Assembly (NCBI GenBank): GCA_023665755.1
Contig: JAMPDF010000002.1
Span: 430,010-494,009, forward strand
DNA: 64,000 bases
Direction: 5' to 3'
From: Prevotella sp.
Lineage (GTDB): Bacteria; Bacillota_I; Bacilli_A; ML615J-28; CAG-313
This document shows positions 42,976 through 51,879 of the stretch, piece after piece. Made by a program: the position numbers and the translations under genes. Numbering within the stretch: position 1 is the stretch's first letter; each line of letters begins with the position of its first letter. The notes below the pieces were generated by a model. It did not search any database. It saw only the letters and a list, made by a program, of their open reading frames with translations, and had not been told where the DNA came from.

Positions 42976-44901
42976 ATGTGTAAAAAATGTTATGTGAGTA
43001 CGCCTATTTATTACGCAAGTGGTAACATTCAAATTGGCAATAGTTATACAACGGTTGCTTGTGACGTATATGCAAGATATAACCGACAAATGGGAAGAAA
43101 AACATTCTTTTTAACTGGAATGGATGAACATGGTCAAAAAATTGAAGAGGCTGCAACAAAAGCCGGTGTAGCGCCACAAGCGTTTGTTGATGAAGTGGCT
43201 AGACAAACCCAAGCATTGTGGCAGGCAATGCATGTCGATTACGACTATTTTGTGCGAACAACAGATAAAAATCATGAACATGTTGTTGCAAAAGTCTTTG
43301 AACAATTATTAAATAATGATGATATTTATTTAGGTACCTATAGTGGACATTATTGTGTATCATGTGAAACCTTTTTTACTGAAAAAGAATTAGGAGAAAA
43401 TCATACTTGTCCTGATTGTGGTAAGCCAACTAAAATTGTATCTGAGGAAAGTTATTTTTTAAGACTCAAAAAATATGCGCAACCTTTACTAGAATATATT
43501 GAAAGTCATCCTGACTTTATTCAACCTATCACAAGAAGAAATGAAGTCGTTTCTTTCATACAATCAGGTCTTGAAGATTTATGTGTAAGTAGAACTTCGT
43601 TTGAATGGGGAGTTAAAGTACCAAGTAATCCTAAACACGTCATTTACGTATGGATTGATGCGCTGTTCAATTATCTAACCTCTTTGGGTTATGGTAGTGA
43701 TCAATCAGAAAACTATCAGACATTTTGGGTGAACAATGATCGCGTTCTTCATGTGATTGGAAAAGATATTTTAAGATTTCATGCGATTTATTGGCCTATT
43801 CTATTGATGGCTTTGAATATTCCAATTCAATTTAAGCTTTATGTTCATGGCTGGATTTTAACAAAAGAAGGAAAAATGTCCAAATCAAGAGGAAATGCTG
43901 TATACCCAATGGAATTGATGAACCGATATGGTGTAGATAGTGTGCGTTATTATTTAGCTAAGGAATTGCCTTTGGGTAATGATGGTTTATTTAGTTATGA
44001 GCGTTTTATTGAACGATACAATACAGAACTAGCCAATGATTTGGGCAATTTAGTTAGTCGTACGGTTTCGATGATTGAAAAATATTGTAATGGTATTGTA
44101 CCAGAACAAAAAGAGGCAACACCATATGATATATCATTGCAGGAAACGGTTGTACTGGCTATAGCTGAGACAAAGAAAAATTTTGAGGCATTTGAATTAC
44201 AGAATGCGATGCAAGCAACGTGGCAATTGGTAAGAAGAGTGAATAAATATATCGACGAAACTGCACCTTGGCTTTTAGCAAAAGATGAAAATAAAATAGG
44301 TGAATTATCTACAGTAATGTACCACTTAGCTGAATCGCTTCGGATTATTGCTCATTTGGTAGCACCTTATTTAGTAGAAACCGCACCAAAGATTCTTCAG
44401 TCGATTGGTCAACCAAAAGATGGTTTTGATTTAGTGAATTTATCGTTTGGAAAACCAAGCTATGGAGCAAAGGTAGTTAAGACGGAATCTTTATTCCAAC
44501 GGCTAGATGTGAAATTAGAAATGGAATATTTTGAGAAAAAAAAGAATGCCAATGCAGAAGTGAAAAAGCAAATAGAAGCGCCTCTCATTTCTATTGATGA
44601 CTTTTCAAAGGTTGTATTAAAAATAGGGGAAATAATTGATTGTCAAAAACATCAGAATGCAGAAAAATTATTGGTATCTCAAATACAAATTGGATCAGAA
44701 ACACGCCAAATTGTTTCAGGTATTGCCAAGTATTATAGCCCTACGGAAATGATTGGGAAAAAAGTAGTTGTAGTGACGAATTTGAAACCAGTTAAAATTA
44801 GAGGTGTTGAGTCTTGTGGTATGGTGCTATGTGCAGCAAATGAAGAAACATTAGAACTGCTGGAAGTTAAAAAAATGCCAAACGGAACGATGGTTAGATA
44901 A
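42976..44901 (+). CDS. metG: Methionyl-tRNA synthetase
   Basis: MetRS charges tRNA-Met. The 641-residue protein has the class I catalytic domain with KMSKS (300-304), the Cys pairs of the connective domain (CVSC and CPDC near residues 128-150), the anticodon-binding helices, and a C-terminal tRNA-binding EMAP-like domain (about 535-641, DFSKVVLKIGEII). The HIGH motif reads QIGN (19-22) in ASGNIQIGNSYTTV, an unusual form. The start is ATG 42976 with AGGAGG eight bases upstream; the GTG just before it is less likely. Confidence 0.95.
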   Translation: MCKKCYVSTPIYYASGNIQIGNSYTTVACDVYARYNRQMGRKTFFLTGMDEHGQKIEEAATKAGVAPQAFVDEVARQTQALWQAMHVDYDYFVRTTDKNHEHVVAKVFEQLLNNDDIYLGTYSGHYCVSCETFFTEKELGENHTCPDCGKPTKIVSEESYFLRLKKYAQPLLEYIESHPDFIQPITRRNEVVSFIQSGLEDLCVSRTSFEWGVKVPSNPKHVIYVWIDALFNYLTSLGYGSDQSENYQTFWVNNDRVLHVIGKDILRFHAIYWPILLMALNIPIQFKLYVHGWILTKEGKMSKSRGNAVYPMELMNRYGVDSVRYYLAKELPLGNDGLFSYERFIERYNTELANDLGNLVSRTVSMIEKYCNGIVPEQKEATPYDISLQETVVLAIAETKKNFEAFELQNAMQATWQLVRRVNKYIDETAPWLLAKDENKIGELSTVMYHLAESLRIIAHLVAPYLVETAPKILQSIGQPKDGFDLVNLSFGKPSYGAKVVKTESLFQRLDVKLEMEYFEKKKNANAEVKKQIEAPLISIDDFSKVVLKIGEIIDCQKHQNAEKLLVSQIQIGSETRQIVSGIAKYYSPTEMIGKKVVVVTNLKPVKIRGVESCGMVLCAANEETLELLEVKKMPNGTMVR

Positions 44902-44902
44902 T

Positions 44903-46186
44903 ATGTGGTTCTTAACACAAGAATCTTTTGATATCAAAAGTTTGTTACCCGTAGTTGTGCTTCTGTCAATTTGTGCAATTATTCCAATTGTTTTATCTGT
45001 TCTTCGTGCTAAATTTATTCCTGTTTTTGTACTTGAAATTATTTCAGGAATTATTCTTGCTAATATTCCTGGCATAAGAGAAATCTTTTTAACTGAAGGT
45101 GAAATGAGTAGTTTTATGCAAGGTCTGTATGTGGTTGGCCTTTCTGTACTCTTGTTCTTAAGTGGATTAGATGTTGATTATACTGTTTTAAAAAGAAGAA
45201 AAGAAAAGGGGAGTATAGCAATCAATCGCTTGACGAATATTTTGCTTCTCTTAGTTATTGTCTTAAGTATAGGGGCTAGTTTTTTATTTCAAAAATACAT
45301 TGAAAAAGAAAATATACTAGGCATAAGTTTACTTGTTTTGATTTTTTCTTCAACATTTGCTTCTGTGGTTATTCCAGAAGTACATGATGAAGGGCTATCT
45401 CATACTACTATAGGAAAAATTATTAATAATTATGCAACTAAAGCAGAGTTTATTTCCATCATTGGTCTTAGTGTATTGATGATTAGTATTGGTATGACAA
45501 AAGAGCAGAAACCTTGGCTGTTGTTGATTCTTGTTGTTTCGTTAATTTTGGTATATGTTTTTACACGTTATTTTCATTTTAAAATTTTCACAAAAATTAC
45601 AGATGGTGTAGTTCATTTTGGATTGAGATTAACTGTAGCATTGCTCTTGGGATTGATTATTTTATGCAGTGCATCAGGAGTAGAATATATTTTAGGTGCT
45701 TTTTTAGCAGGAGCGGTTATTAAATTTGCAAAAGTTAGTGATTCTGCCATTCATAAAGTCGAAACTGTAGGATATGGTATATTTGTTCCTATATTTTACA
45801 TCCTTGTAGGATTTAAGGTGGGATTAGTATCGCCATTTTCAGAATTCTTTATGTGGGAAAATATGAAGTTAGTATTGATGTTGTTTATCGTTTTAATTAT
45901 TGTAAAAATACCATTTATGTATTTATGTAGATGGTTTCCGTTTTCGACAAGTTTGCAAACCATGATATTTATGGCATGCACCCTAATTGTGGGGATTACA
46001 GCTGAAGAATTTCATATTTTCAATGCCTCTTTTTGTTCTGCATTGATTGTTGCTTCTTGTTTAACTTGCATTATTCCGCCAATTTTATTTGATATCACAA
46101 AACGGTTTGGTTACAGCAAGAAAGAAAACGATAATCGGATTATTAATCCGAATCAGGAATCAAAAATAGAATTCAAAACAGAATAA
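44903..46186 (+). CDS. Cation:proton antiporter (CPA2/KefB-type)
   Basis: The 427-residue protein is almost all membrane helix, about 12 segments. It has the CPA2 hallmarks VLLFLSGLDVDY (segment 3-4), STFASVVIPEVHDEG and LGAFLAGAVIKFAK, matching the Na+/H+ or K+/H+ exchanger domain. There is no C-terminal TrkA-N domain. It starts one base after the metG stop with no clear SD, so it probably depends on coupling to metG translation. The transported ion cannot be read from sequence. Confidence 0.85.
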   Translation: MWFLTQESFDIKSLLPVVVLLSICAIIPIVLSVLRAKFIPVFVLEIISGIILANIPGIREIFLTEGEMSSFMQGLYVVGLSVLLFLSGLDVDYTVLKRRKEKGSIAINRLTNILLLLVIVLSIGASFLFQKYIEKENILGISLLVLIFSSTFASVVIPEVHDEGLSHTTIGKIINNYATKAEFISIIGLSVLMISIGMTKEQKPWLLLILVVSLILVYVFTRYFHFKIFTKITDGVVHFGLRLTVALLLGLIILCSASGVEYILGAFLAGAVIKFAKVSDSAIHKVETVGYGIFVPIFYILVGFKVGLVSPFSEFFMWENMKLVLMLFIVLIIVKIPFMYLCRWFPFSTSLQTMIFMACTLIVGITAEEFHIFNASFCSALIVASCLTCIIPPILFDITKRFGYSKKENDNRIINPNQESKIEFKTE

Positions 46187-46201
46187 TAGAGGAAGAAAAA
46201 A

Positions 46202-47281
46202 ATGGAACAAGAACAGCCAGCCGTTAAAGATAACGGAATATCAAAAAAAGAAAAATATGTTTTTCATACGTTGGAACGCAATAAAAATAACAATCAGTTA
46301 GTCAAGTCCATCACATTAGTTGTACTTGGAACGGTGATTTATTGCTTTGGTGTGGTATGGATTTTACAACTTGGAGGATTTTTTTCTGGGGGTGTAACAG
46401 GTGCTTCCCAGTTAATTGTAGGTCTCATTGAAAAATTTGGAGGGCCCAAAACAATTAGAGGATATTTGGGTGTTTTCGTTGGTTTGATTAATTTGCCATT
46501 ACTGATTATAGGATACCGTGGTGTAAGCAAACATTTTGTCCTTTTAACGATTATTTCGATCGTTCTTCAGACTGTTTTAATTTCGCTTATTGCTAACCTT
46601 TCCATTAGCCCATTCATTTATTTGTTAAGTGATGGTGGAAAAGTGGGGGATGGTATTATTGACATTTTTACTAAAAAAGGATTGAATTTTGCTTATAATG
46701 AAACCAATCTATTAGCAGAAGAAGCCTTTAGGCAAAATATGCAACCAGGTACTAGATTGTTATTGGCCATTATTGGTGGATTAGTTACTGGATATGGTTC
46801 TGCCCTTTGTTTAAAAGGTGGAGGATCAACTGGTGGTATAGATATTATTTCCAATTATTTGGTAATGAAAAAAAGAGTTCCATTTACCAAATATCAGTTT
46901 TTAGTGGATATGTCTATCATCTGTGCCTCAGCCTTGATTAGTGTGGAAAATGTACTCTATACAATTATTCGTTTGATTGTATCAATGAAAGTGCTTCAAG
47001 CTCTCTATCAAGCGTACCAGACCACGCGATTAGAGATTATTACAGATAAGTCAAAAGAATTAAAAGAAGCCTTCTTGGAACATTGCCATCATAGTATGAC
47101 GATTTATGATGCGGTAGGAGGATACACCAATCAAAGCAAAAAAGTCATTGAAATTTATTGTATGAATTTTGAAACACCAGAATATATGGCTTTGATTAAC
47201 TCTATTGATCCAAAGGCTTTTGTCATTACAACCAAGGTAAAAATGATTAGAGGTAATTATGCACAACGTTCTATCATTTAG
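46202..47281 (+). CDS. YitT family membrane protein, long form
   Basis: The 359-residue product has about five membrane segments from residue 38, with GGFFSGGVTGASQLI and the Gly-rich GYGSALCLKGGGSTGGIDII. A C-terminal DUF2179-type soluble domain (about 270-345) follows. It is a paralogue of the gene at the window start; the extra length comes from the N-terminal tail (residues 1-37) and a loop of about 50 residues after the third segment. It lies 15 bases after the antiporter behind AGAGGAAG, so it is probably in the metG operon. Function unknown. Confidence 0.85.
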   Translation: MEQEQPAVKDNGISKKEKYVFHTLERNKNNNQLVKSITLVVLGTVIYCFGVVWILQLGGFFSGGVTGASQLIVGLIEKFGGPKTIRGYLGVFVGLINLPLLIIGYRGVSKHFVLLTIISIVLQTVLISLIANLSISPFIYLLSDGGKVGDGIIDIFTKKGLNFAYNETNLLAEEAFRQNMQPGTRLLLAIIGGLVTGYGSALCLKGGGSTGGIDIISNYLVMKKRVPFTKYQFLVDMSIICASALISVENVLYTIIRLIVSMKVLQALYQAYQTTRLEIITDKSKELKEAFLEHCHHSMTIYDAVGGYTNQSKKVIEIYCMNFETPEYMALINSIDPKAFVITTKVKMIRGNYAQRSII

Positions 47282-47305
47282 TAGAAATAAACGAGGGTTT
47301 ATTGT

Positions 47306-47334
47306 TTGACAAAAAATACCTTTTCGTGTATAAT
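47306..47334 (+). promoter_or_regulatory. rplM-rpsI promoter
   Basis: Perfect consensus: TTGACA (47306-47311), 17-base spacer, TATAAT (47329-47334). Confidence 0.95.
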
Positions 47335-47340
47335 ATATCT

Positions 47341-47408
47341 GATACATTGAGTCGAGAGACTTTAAACCCACAAACTTAAGCCCTTCAAATTCAGAAGTAT
47401 TAGGAGGA
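47341..47408 (+). promoter_or_regulatory. Putative L13 ribosomal protein leader
   Basis: The RNA between the predicted start and the SD contains GAGTCGAGAGACTTTAAACC followed by AAGCCC. Low-GC Gram-positive rplM-rpsI operons commonly carry an L13 leader (autoregulatory RNA) at this place. The match here is by position and general pattern only. Confidence 0.45.
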
Positions 47409-47415
47409 AACAAAA

Positions 47416-47862
47416 ATGCGTACAACTTATATGGACACAGTTCAAAGCGCAAGAGAAAATCGTAAATGGTATGTTATTGATGCCCAAGACTTAGTTTTAG
47501 GTCGTATGGCTGTTGCAGTAGCTACTGTTTTAAAAGGAAAACACAAACCTACTTATACACCACATATTGATGGTGGTGACTATGTAGTTGTTGTTAATGC
47601 AGAAAAAGTAGTATTAACAGGAAACAAAATGCAAGGCAAAAAGTATTATCGTCATTCTCAATATGCAGGTGGTTTGAAAACTCGTACTGCTGCAGAAATG
47701 ATGGATAAACAACCACAAAAAATTGTTGAATTAGCAGTCAGAGGAATGTTACCAAAAGGCCCTCAAGGTGATAATATGTATCGCCGTCTTTATGTTTATG
47801 TGGGACCTGAACATGAACAAGGTGCACAAAAACCTGAAGCATTCCCACTAGAAGTGAAATAG
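47416..47862 (+). CDS. rplM: 50S ribosomal protein L13
   Basis: The 148-residue protein is of normal length, with RKWYVIDAQDLVLGRMAVAVATVLKGKHKPTY-type N-terminus (residues 15-46), VEKVVLTGNK-like VVVNAEKVVLTGNK and the RGMLPKGPQG motif. AGGAGG is upstream. It is the first gene of the rplM-rpsI operon; the spacing to rpsI is 13 bases. Confidence 0.98.
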   Translation: MRTTYMDTVQSARENRKWYVIDAQDLVLGRMAVAVATVLKGKHKPTYTPHIDGGDYVVVVNAEKVVLTGNKMQGKKYYRHSQYAGGLKTRTAAEMMDKQPQKIVELAVRGMLPKGPQGDNMYRRLYVYVGPEHEQGAQKPEAFPLEVK

Positions 47863-47875
47863 GAGGAAATAGAAT

Positions 47876-48268
47876 ATGGAAAAAGCAGTTTATCAAGCAA
47901 CTGGCCGTCGTAAAAGTTCTGTAGCTAGAGTACGTTTAGTACCTGGTAATGGAAAGTTTGTTGTGAATGGCCGTAATTTCGTTGAATATATTCCTTCGGC
48001 AGCGATTCGTTTGGATGTTTTACAACCATTAAATATTACAAGTACAGGCACACAATATGATGTATATGTAAATGTAAATGGTGGTGGAATTAGTGGTCAA
48101 GCTGGTGCTATTCGTTTAGGTATTAGCCGTGCATTATTACTTGTGAATCCTGAATTCCGCTCTTCTTTGAAAAAAGCAGGTATGCTTACTCGTGACCCTC
48201 GTGCTACAGAACGTAAGAAATACGGTCTTCGCAAAGCTCGTCGTGCACCACAATTTTCAAAACGTTAG
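47876..48268 (+). CDS. rpsI: 30S ribosomal protein S9
   Basis: The 130-residue protein has YQATGRRKSSVARVRLVPG at the start, GGGISGQAGAIRLGISRAL in the middle, and the basic tail KARRAPQFSKR that reaches the ribosomal P site. AGGAGG precedes the ATG. Confidence 0.98.
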   Translation: MEKAVYQATGRRKSSVARVRLVPGNGKFVVNGRNFVEYIPSAAIRLDVLQPLNITSTGTQYDVYVNVNGGGISGQAGAIRLGISRALLLVNPEFRSSLKKAGMLTRDPRATERKKYGLRKARRAPQFSKR

Positions 48269-48305
48269 TCGTACTGTTTACAAGACGCTTAGCTTATGTT
48301 TATTG

Positions 48306-48340
48306 AGACCACAAATAAGTGTTTGTGGTCTTATTTTTCT
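48306..48340 (+). terminator. Terminator after rpsI
   Basis: AGACCACAAA (48306-48315) pairs with TTTGTGGTCT (48322-48331) around TAAGTG, followed by TATTTTTC. Confidence 0.92.
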
Positions 48341-48365
48341 ATTTGAATAAAGAAAGGAAGATAAA

Positions 48366-48581
48366 ATGAATCAAAAAATGGTATTAGGTGTTTGTATTTT
48401 TCTTGGAGGTATTCTAGGTAGTGGCTTATTTGCTATTGCTCAGTCTTTGTGCAATATTGCACAAACACTTGGGGAGCGTCCCCAAAATGTATGTGGCATA
48501 TTGAGCTTTGCCTTCTTATTATTTGTGTTAGTAGGTATCGTCTTGATAATTTTAGAGTTTAGAAATAAGGAAAATAAATAA
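48366..48581 (+). CDS. Small two-helix membrane protein, hypothetical
   Basis: The 71-residue product has two membrane segments (about residues 5-28 and 42-63) joined by a short polar loop with two Cys residues, and a charged C-terminus. I do not recognise it. It has GAAAGGAAG before its ATG and lies 19 bases before cysS. It is therefore probably the first gene of that operon, although no promoter is clear between the rpsI terminator and its start. Confidence 0.7.
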   Translation: MNQKMVLGVCIFLGGILGSGLFAIAQSLCNIAQTLGERPQNVCGILSFAFLLFVLVGIVLIILEFRNKENK

Positions 48582-48600
48582 CGAGAAAGGAAGAAAGAAT

Positions 48601-49950
48601 ATGTTTGATAAAAAAAACATAAAGTTTTATAATTCTTTATCCAATAAAATTGAAACTTTTACACCTATTCGCGAGAATGAGGTATCGATGTATGTATGTG
48701 GACCTACTGTATATAATCACATGCATATAGGAAATGCAAGACCTGTCATTTTCTTTGATGTAGTTAGACGTTTTTTAGAATACGTAGGATTTCGTGTAAC
48801 CTATGTTTCTAATTTTACAGATATTGACGATAAAATTATCCGAAAAGCGATTGAACTTGGAACAACTGAAGAAGTGGTCAGTGAAAAATATATTCAGGCA
48901 TACTTAGAAGCTTGCAAAAAAGTAGGCTGTTTAGAAAATGTAGTTCATCCTAGGGTAACTGAACACATTGAAGATATTATTCAATTTATTGATGAATTAG
49001 TGCAATCAGGTCATGCTTATCAAATGGGAGATGATGTATACTTTAGTGTAAGAAGTGTTAAGGAATATGGTGTACTATCTAACCAAAAATTAGATGAATT
49101 AGAAACGGGATCAAGAATTGATATCAATGCCAATAAACTAGATCCAGCTGATTTTACATTATGGAAGAAAACAAATGATGTAGGGAAAAAATGGGATAGT
49201 CCATTTGGTATGGGTAGACCAGGATGGCATACAGAATGCGTTGTTATGATAGATAAAATCTTTCATGGAAAAATCGATATTCATGGAGGAGGGAATGATT
49301 TAAAATTTCCACACCATGAGAATGAAATTGCTCAATCTATGGCATTACACCAACATATGATCGCAAATTACTGGATTCATAATGCGAGAATTGATTTAAG
49401 TGGTGAAAAGATGAGTAAATCTATCGGTAATGTGGTATGGCTAAAGGATATTATTGAAGAATATCCTCCACAGGCATATCGACTCTTTGTGCTAGCTAAT
49501 CATTATCGTCAAAATATTAATTATTCTCAAGAAACTATGGAAAAAATGGTGGCAGAATGGGAAAAAATTGAAAAAACATATATAAGCTTAGCAAGACAAT
49601 TGGAGATACAAGATCAATTGAAGGGTGGGAAAATACTGCCTATAATGGATAACTTTTTAGAAGAAATGGCGTATGATTTAAATACGGCCAATGCGTTAAG
49701 TGTGCTTTATGCGCATATGAAAAACATCAATAAGGATATACGCGCAAATGGCTCAATTGATGTTTTGCAAGATGATTTTGTTACACTACAAGCCATGCTG
49801 GGTATTTTTGGATTAGAAGTAGAACTCTTACCATTATCAATAGATGAAAAGCAATTGATACAATCGTGGATGGAAGCAAGAAAAAATAAAGAGTTTGAAA
49901 AAGCAGATATGCTTCGAAGTCAAATTGTGTCACAAGGTATTCGGTTATAA
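48601..49950 (+). CDS. cysS: Cysteinyl-tRNA synthetase
   Basis: CysRS of 449 residues, slightly shorter than the usual 460-470. It has the zinc-site CGPTVYNHMHIGNARP (HIGN form of HIGH), FTDIDDKIIRKA, GWHTECVVM, HGGGNDLKFPHHENEIAQS and KMSKS (near residue 278). GAAAGGAAG precedes the ATG. It overlaps mrnC by one base (TAATG), the conserved order cysS-mrnC-rlmB. Confidence 0.97.
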   Translation: MFDKKNIKFYNSLSNKIETFTPIRENEVSMYVCGPTVYNHMHIGNARPVIFFDVVRRFLEYVGFRVTYVSNFTDIDDKIIRKAIELGTTEEVVSEKYIQAYLEACKKVGCLENVVHPRVTEHIEDIIQFIDELVQSGHAYQMGDDVYFSVRSVKEYGVLSNQKLDELETGSRIDINANKLDPADFTLWKKTNDVGKKWDSPFGMGRPGWHTECVVMIDKIFHGKIDIHGGGNDLKFPHHENEIAQSMALHQHMIANYWIHNARIDLSGEKMSKSIGNVVWLKDIIEEYPPQAYRLFVLANHYRQNINYSQETMEKMVAEWEKIEKTYISLARQLEIQDQLKGGKILPIMDNFLEEMAYDLNTANALSVLYAHMKNINKDIRANGSIDVLQDDFVTLQAMLGIFGLEVELLPLSIDEKQLIQSWMEARKNKEFEKADMLRSQIVSQGIRL

Positions 49951-50330
49951 TGCATCCACAACTTTTAAATGGCAGTAATTTGGCTTATATTGGCGACGCT
50001 TATTATGAATTAAGAGTTAGATATCATTTGTTATCAAAAGGAATAACAAAGAGTGCTGCTTTGCGTAAGGCAAGTATTGCTTATGTTAGTGCTACTGCTC
50101 ATCAAAAGATATACACATCCATTCAAGCAGAGCTAAATGAAGAAGAAAAACAAATCTTTTTAAGAGGTAGAAATCATGCGCCTAAGGGCCATCGTAAAAA
50201 TGTCGACAAAGCAGCATATGTGATTTCTAGTGGCCTTGAAGCGATTATTGGTTATTTATATTTAACAGGAAATCAAGTTCGATTGGACGATTTAATCCAA
50301 AAAATGTTTGATGTCGTAGAAGGAGTATAA
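49950..50330 (+). CDS. mrnC: Mini-ribonuclease III
   Basis: Mini-III matures 23S rRNA ends. The 126-residue protein is the RNase III catalytic domain alone, without the double-strand RNA-binding domain. LAYIGDAYYELRVRYHL carries the catalytic acidic motif, with GLEAIIGYLYL near the C-terminus. Start and stop overlap with cysS, and rlmB follows after 2 bases. Confidence 0.96.
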   Translation: MHPQLLNGSNLAYIGDAYYELRVRYHLLSKGITKSAALRKASIAYVSATAHQKIYTSIQAELNEEEKQIFLRGRNHAPKGHRKNVDKAAYVISSGLEAIIGYLYLTGNQVRLDDLIQKMFDVVEGV

Positions 50331-50332
50331 AA

Positions 50333-51070
50333 ATGTATATTTATGGTAAAAATACTGTAATAGAAGCCCTTAAAACCCAAAAGGAAATGGATACAATTTA
50401 TCTGTCAACAAGTAATCAAGAGATGCGTTCACAAATAGAGTCTTATCTCAAAAAACAACCTACTCGAATTATAATGATGCCACTTGCTGCGATGAATCAA
50501 AAGTTTTCAGGGAATCATCAAGGTATAGTAGCAAGTGTCAAAGAATACCAGTATGCAACACTGAGTTCAGTATTGACTACTACTAAGCAACGCAATCAAG
50601 TGGCTCTTGCTATCTTAGATGGGTTAGAGGATCCACACAATTTAGGAGCAATTTTAAGAACAGCTGATGCCACTCAAATGGATGGCATTATTATACCCAA
50701 AAATCGAAGCGTAGGACTAAATGCTACAGTTGCAAAGGTTTCCACTGGTGCAATCGAGCATATTCCAGTTGTTCAGGCCACTAATTTAGTGCAGACGATT
50801 GAAACATTAAAAGAAAAAGGATTTTGGATTATTGGATTAGAGATGGATGGGTCGATTGACTATAAAAAACAAGATTATAGTGGAAAAATTGCAATTGTCA
50901 TTGGATCCGAGGGAAAAGGAATTTCACGATTAGTTAAAGAACATTGCGATTTTTTCGTGCACATTCCTATGTTGGGACATGTGACGTCGTTAAATGCTTC
51001 TGTATCTGCAAGTATCATTTTTTATGAAATTGTTAGAAATCGTTTGGTGTTGTCTGAAAAGAAAAATTAG
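50333..51070 (+). CDS. rlmB: 23S rRNA (guanosine-2'-O-)-methyltransferase, TrmH/RlmB family
   Basis: SPOUT-class methyltransferase of 245 residues. It has the N-terminal substrate-binding domain (YIYGKNTVIEALK) and the knotted domain with LDGLEDPHNLGAILRTADA, IVIGSEGKGISRLVKEHCD and the closing LNASVSASIIFYEI. The position after mrnC supports RlmB. In Bacillus yacP follows; here a sigma-factor gene comes next. Confidence 0.94.
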   Translation: MYIYGKNTVIEALKTQKEMDTIYLSTSNQEMRSQIESYLKKQPTRIIMMPLAAMNQKFSGNHQGIVASVKEYQYATLSSVLTTTKQRNQVALAILDGLEDPHNLGAILRTADATQMDGIIIPKNRSVGLNATVAKVSTGAIEHIPVVQATNLVQTIETLKEKGFWIIGLEMDGSIDYKKQDYSGKIAIVIGSEGKGISRLVKEHCDFFVHIPMLGHVTSLNASVSASIIFYEIVRNRLVLSEKKN

Positions 51071-51118
51071 CGAAATGAAAAAATAATTTATATTTTATGA
51101 TCAAATAGGGGGGATAAT

Positions 51119-51670
51119 TTGATAAAATATAAAGCATTATTGACATACAATGATAATGAATTGTTGTATTTAGTCAAAGAAAATTCGGAAGAGGCAATCG
51201 AAATATTAGTTGAAAAATATCGCTTTTGCATATGGAACAAAATCAGAGATATGAATATAACTATAGAGGCTCGAGAAGATTTTTTACAAGAAGGACTTAT
51301 CTTGTTGCATAAGGCGATTTGGTCATTTGTTGAAGAAAAAAATGTCACATTTTATAGCTACTTTCACTTGCTATTGACAAGAAAATTCATTGATTTATTG
51401 CGAAAGCAAAAAAGAGAAAAGAGAGTTGTTCCACTTGAAATGTTAGAAGAGTATGTAATAGACACAAATTCATCTGAAGACTATGTGGAAGAAGGTAATG
51501 TTCATCTTTCTACATTTGAACAAATTATTTTCCAAATGCGTTTTTTGGAAGAAAAGAAACCGAGGGAAATTGCTTGTGATTTAATGATGCCTATTCGAAA
51601 AATTTATGATGGAATTGATAGAATTAAACGAAAAATGAAGGATGAGAAAGAAAAAAAACTTAATATTTGA
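51119..51670 (+). CDS. SigH-like RNA polymerase sigma-70 family factor
   Basis: The 183-residue protein has region 2 (about residues 10-90: EILVEKYRFCIWNKI, DFLQEGLILLHKAIWSF, FYSYFHLLLTRKFIDLLRKQKRE) and a shorter region 4 (about 125-175: LSTFEQIIFQMRFLEEKKPREIACDL). Its place between rlmB and rpmG-secE-nusG is the sigH place in Bacillus, so it is probably the SigH counterpart. The protein is shorter and divergent. It starts at TTG behind GGGGGG. Whether it controls competence, stress or development is unknown. Confidence 0.82.
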   Translation: MIKYKALLTYNDNELLYLVKENSEEAIEILVEKYRFCIWNKIRDMNITIEAREDFLQEGLILLHKAIWSFVEEKNVTFYSYFHLLLTRKFIDLLRKQKREKRVVPLEMLEEYVIDTNSSEDYVEEGNVHLSTFEQIIFQMRFLEEKKPREIACDLMMPIRKIYDGIDRIKRKMKDEKEKKLNI

Positions 51671-51695
51671 CATTTTCATGAAAGTTTAGTATAAT
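51667..51695 (+). promoter_or_regulatory. rpmG-secE-nusG promoter
   Basis: Perfect consensus: TTGACA (51667-51672), 17-base spacer, TATAAT (51690-51695). The -35 overlaps the end of the sigma-factor gene. Confidence 0.95.
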
Positions 51696-51717
51696 AGAAA
51701 AGTCAAGGTGGTATTAT

Positions 51718-51867
51718 ATGAGAGAAAAAGTAATACTCGTTTGTGAAGAATGTTTATCTCGCAATTATATTACAGAAAAAAATAAATTAAACACAACTGA
51801 ACGTATGGTAGTGAAGAAATATTGCAAACGTTGTAATAAACATACGATACATAAAGAAACAAAATAG
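51718..51867 (+). CDS. rpmG: 50S ribosomal protein L33, zinc-binding form
   Basis: A 49-codon gene behind AAGGTGG. The product keeps two Cys pairs (CEEC near residue 9 and CKRC near residue 39) that bind zinc, with SRNYITEKNKLNTTERMVVKKYC between, the L33 pattern. The place before secE-nusG is standard. Zinc-binding L33 is normally used when zinc is sufficient. Confidence 0.95.
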   Translation: MREKVILVCEECLSRNYITEKNKLNTTERMVVKKYCKRCNKHTIHKETK

Positions 51868-51879
51868 GAGGTTTTTGGG

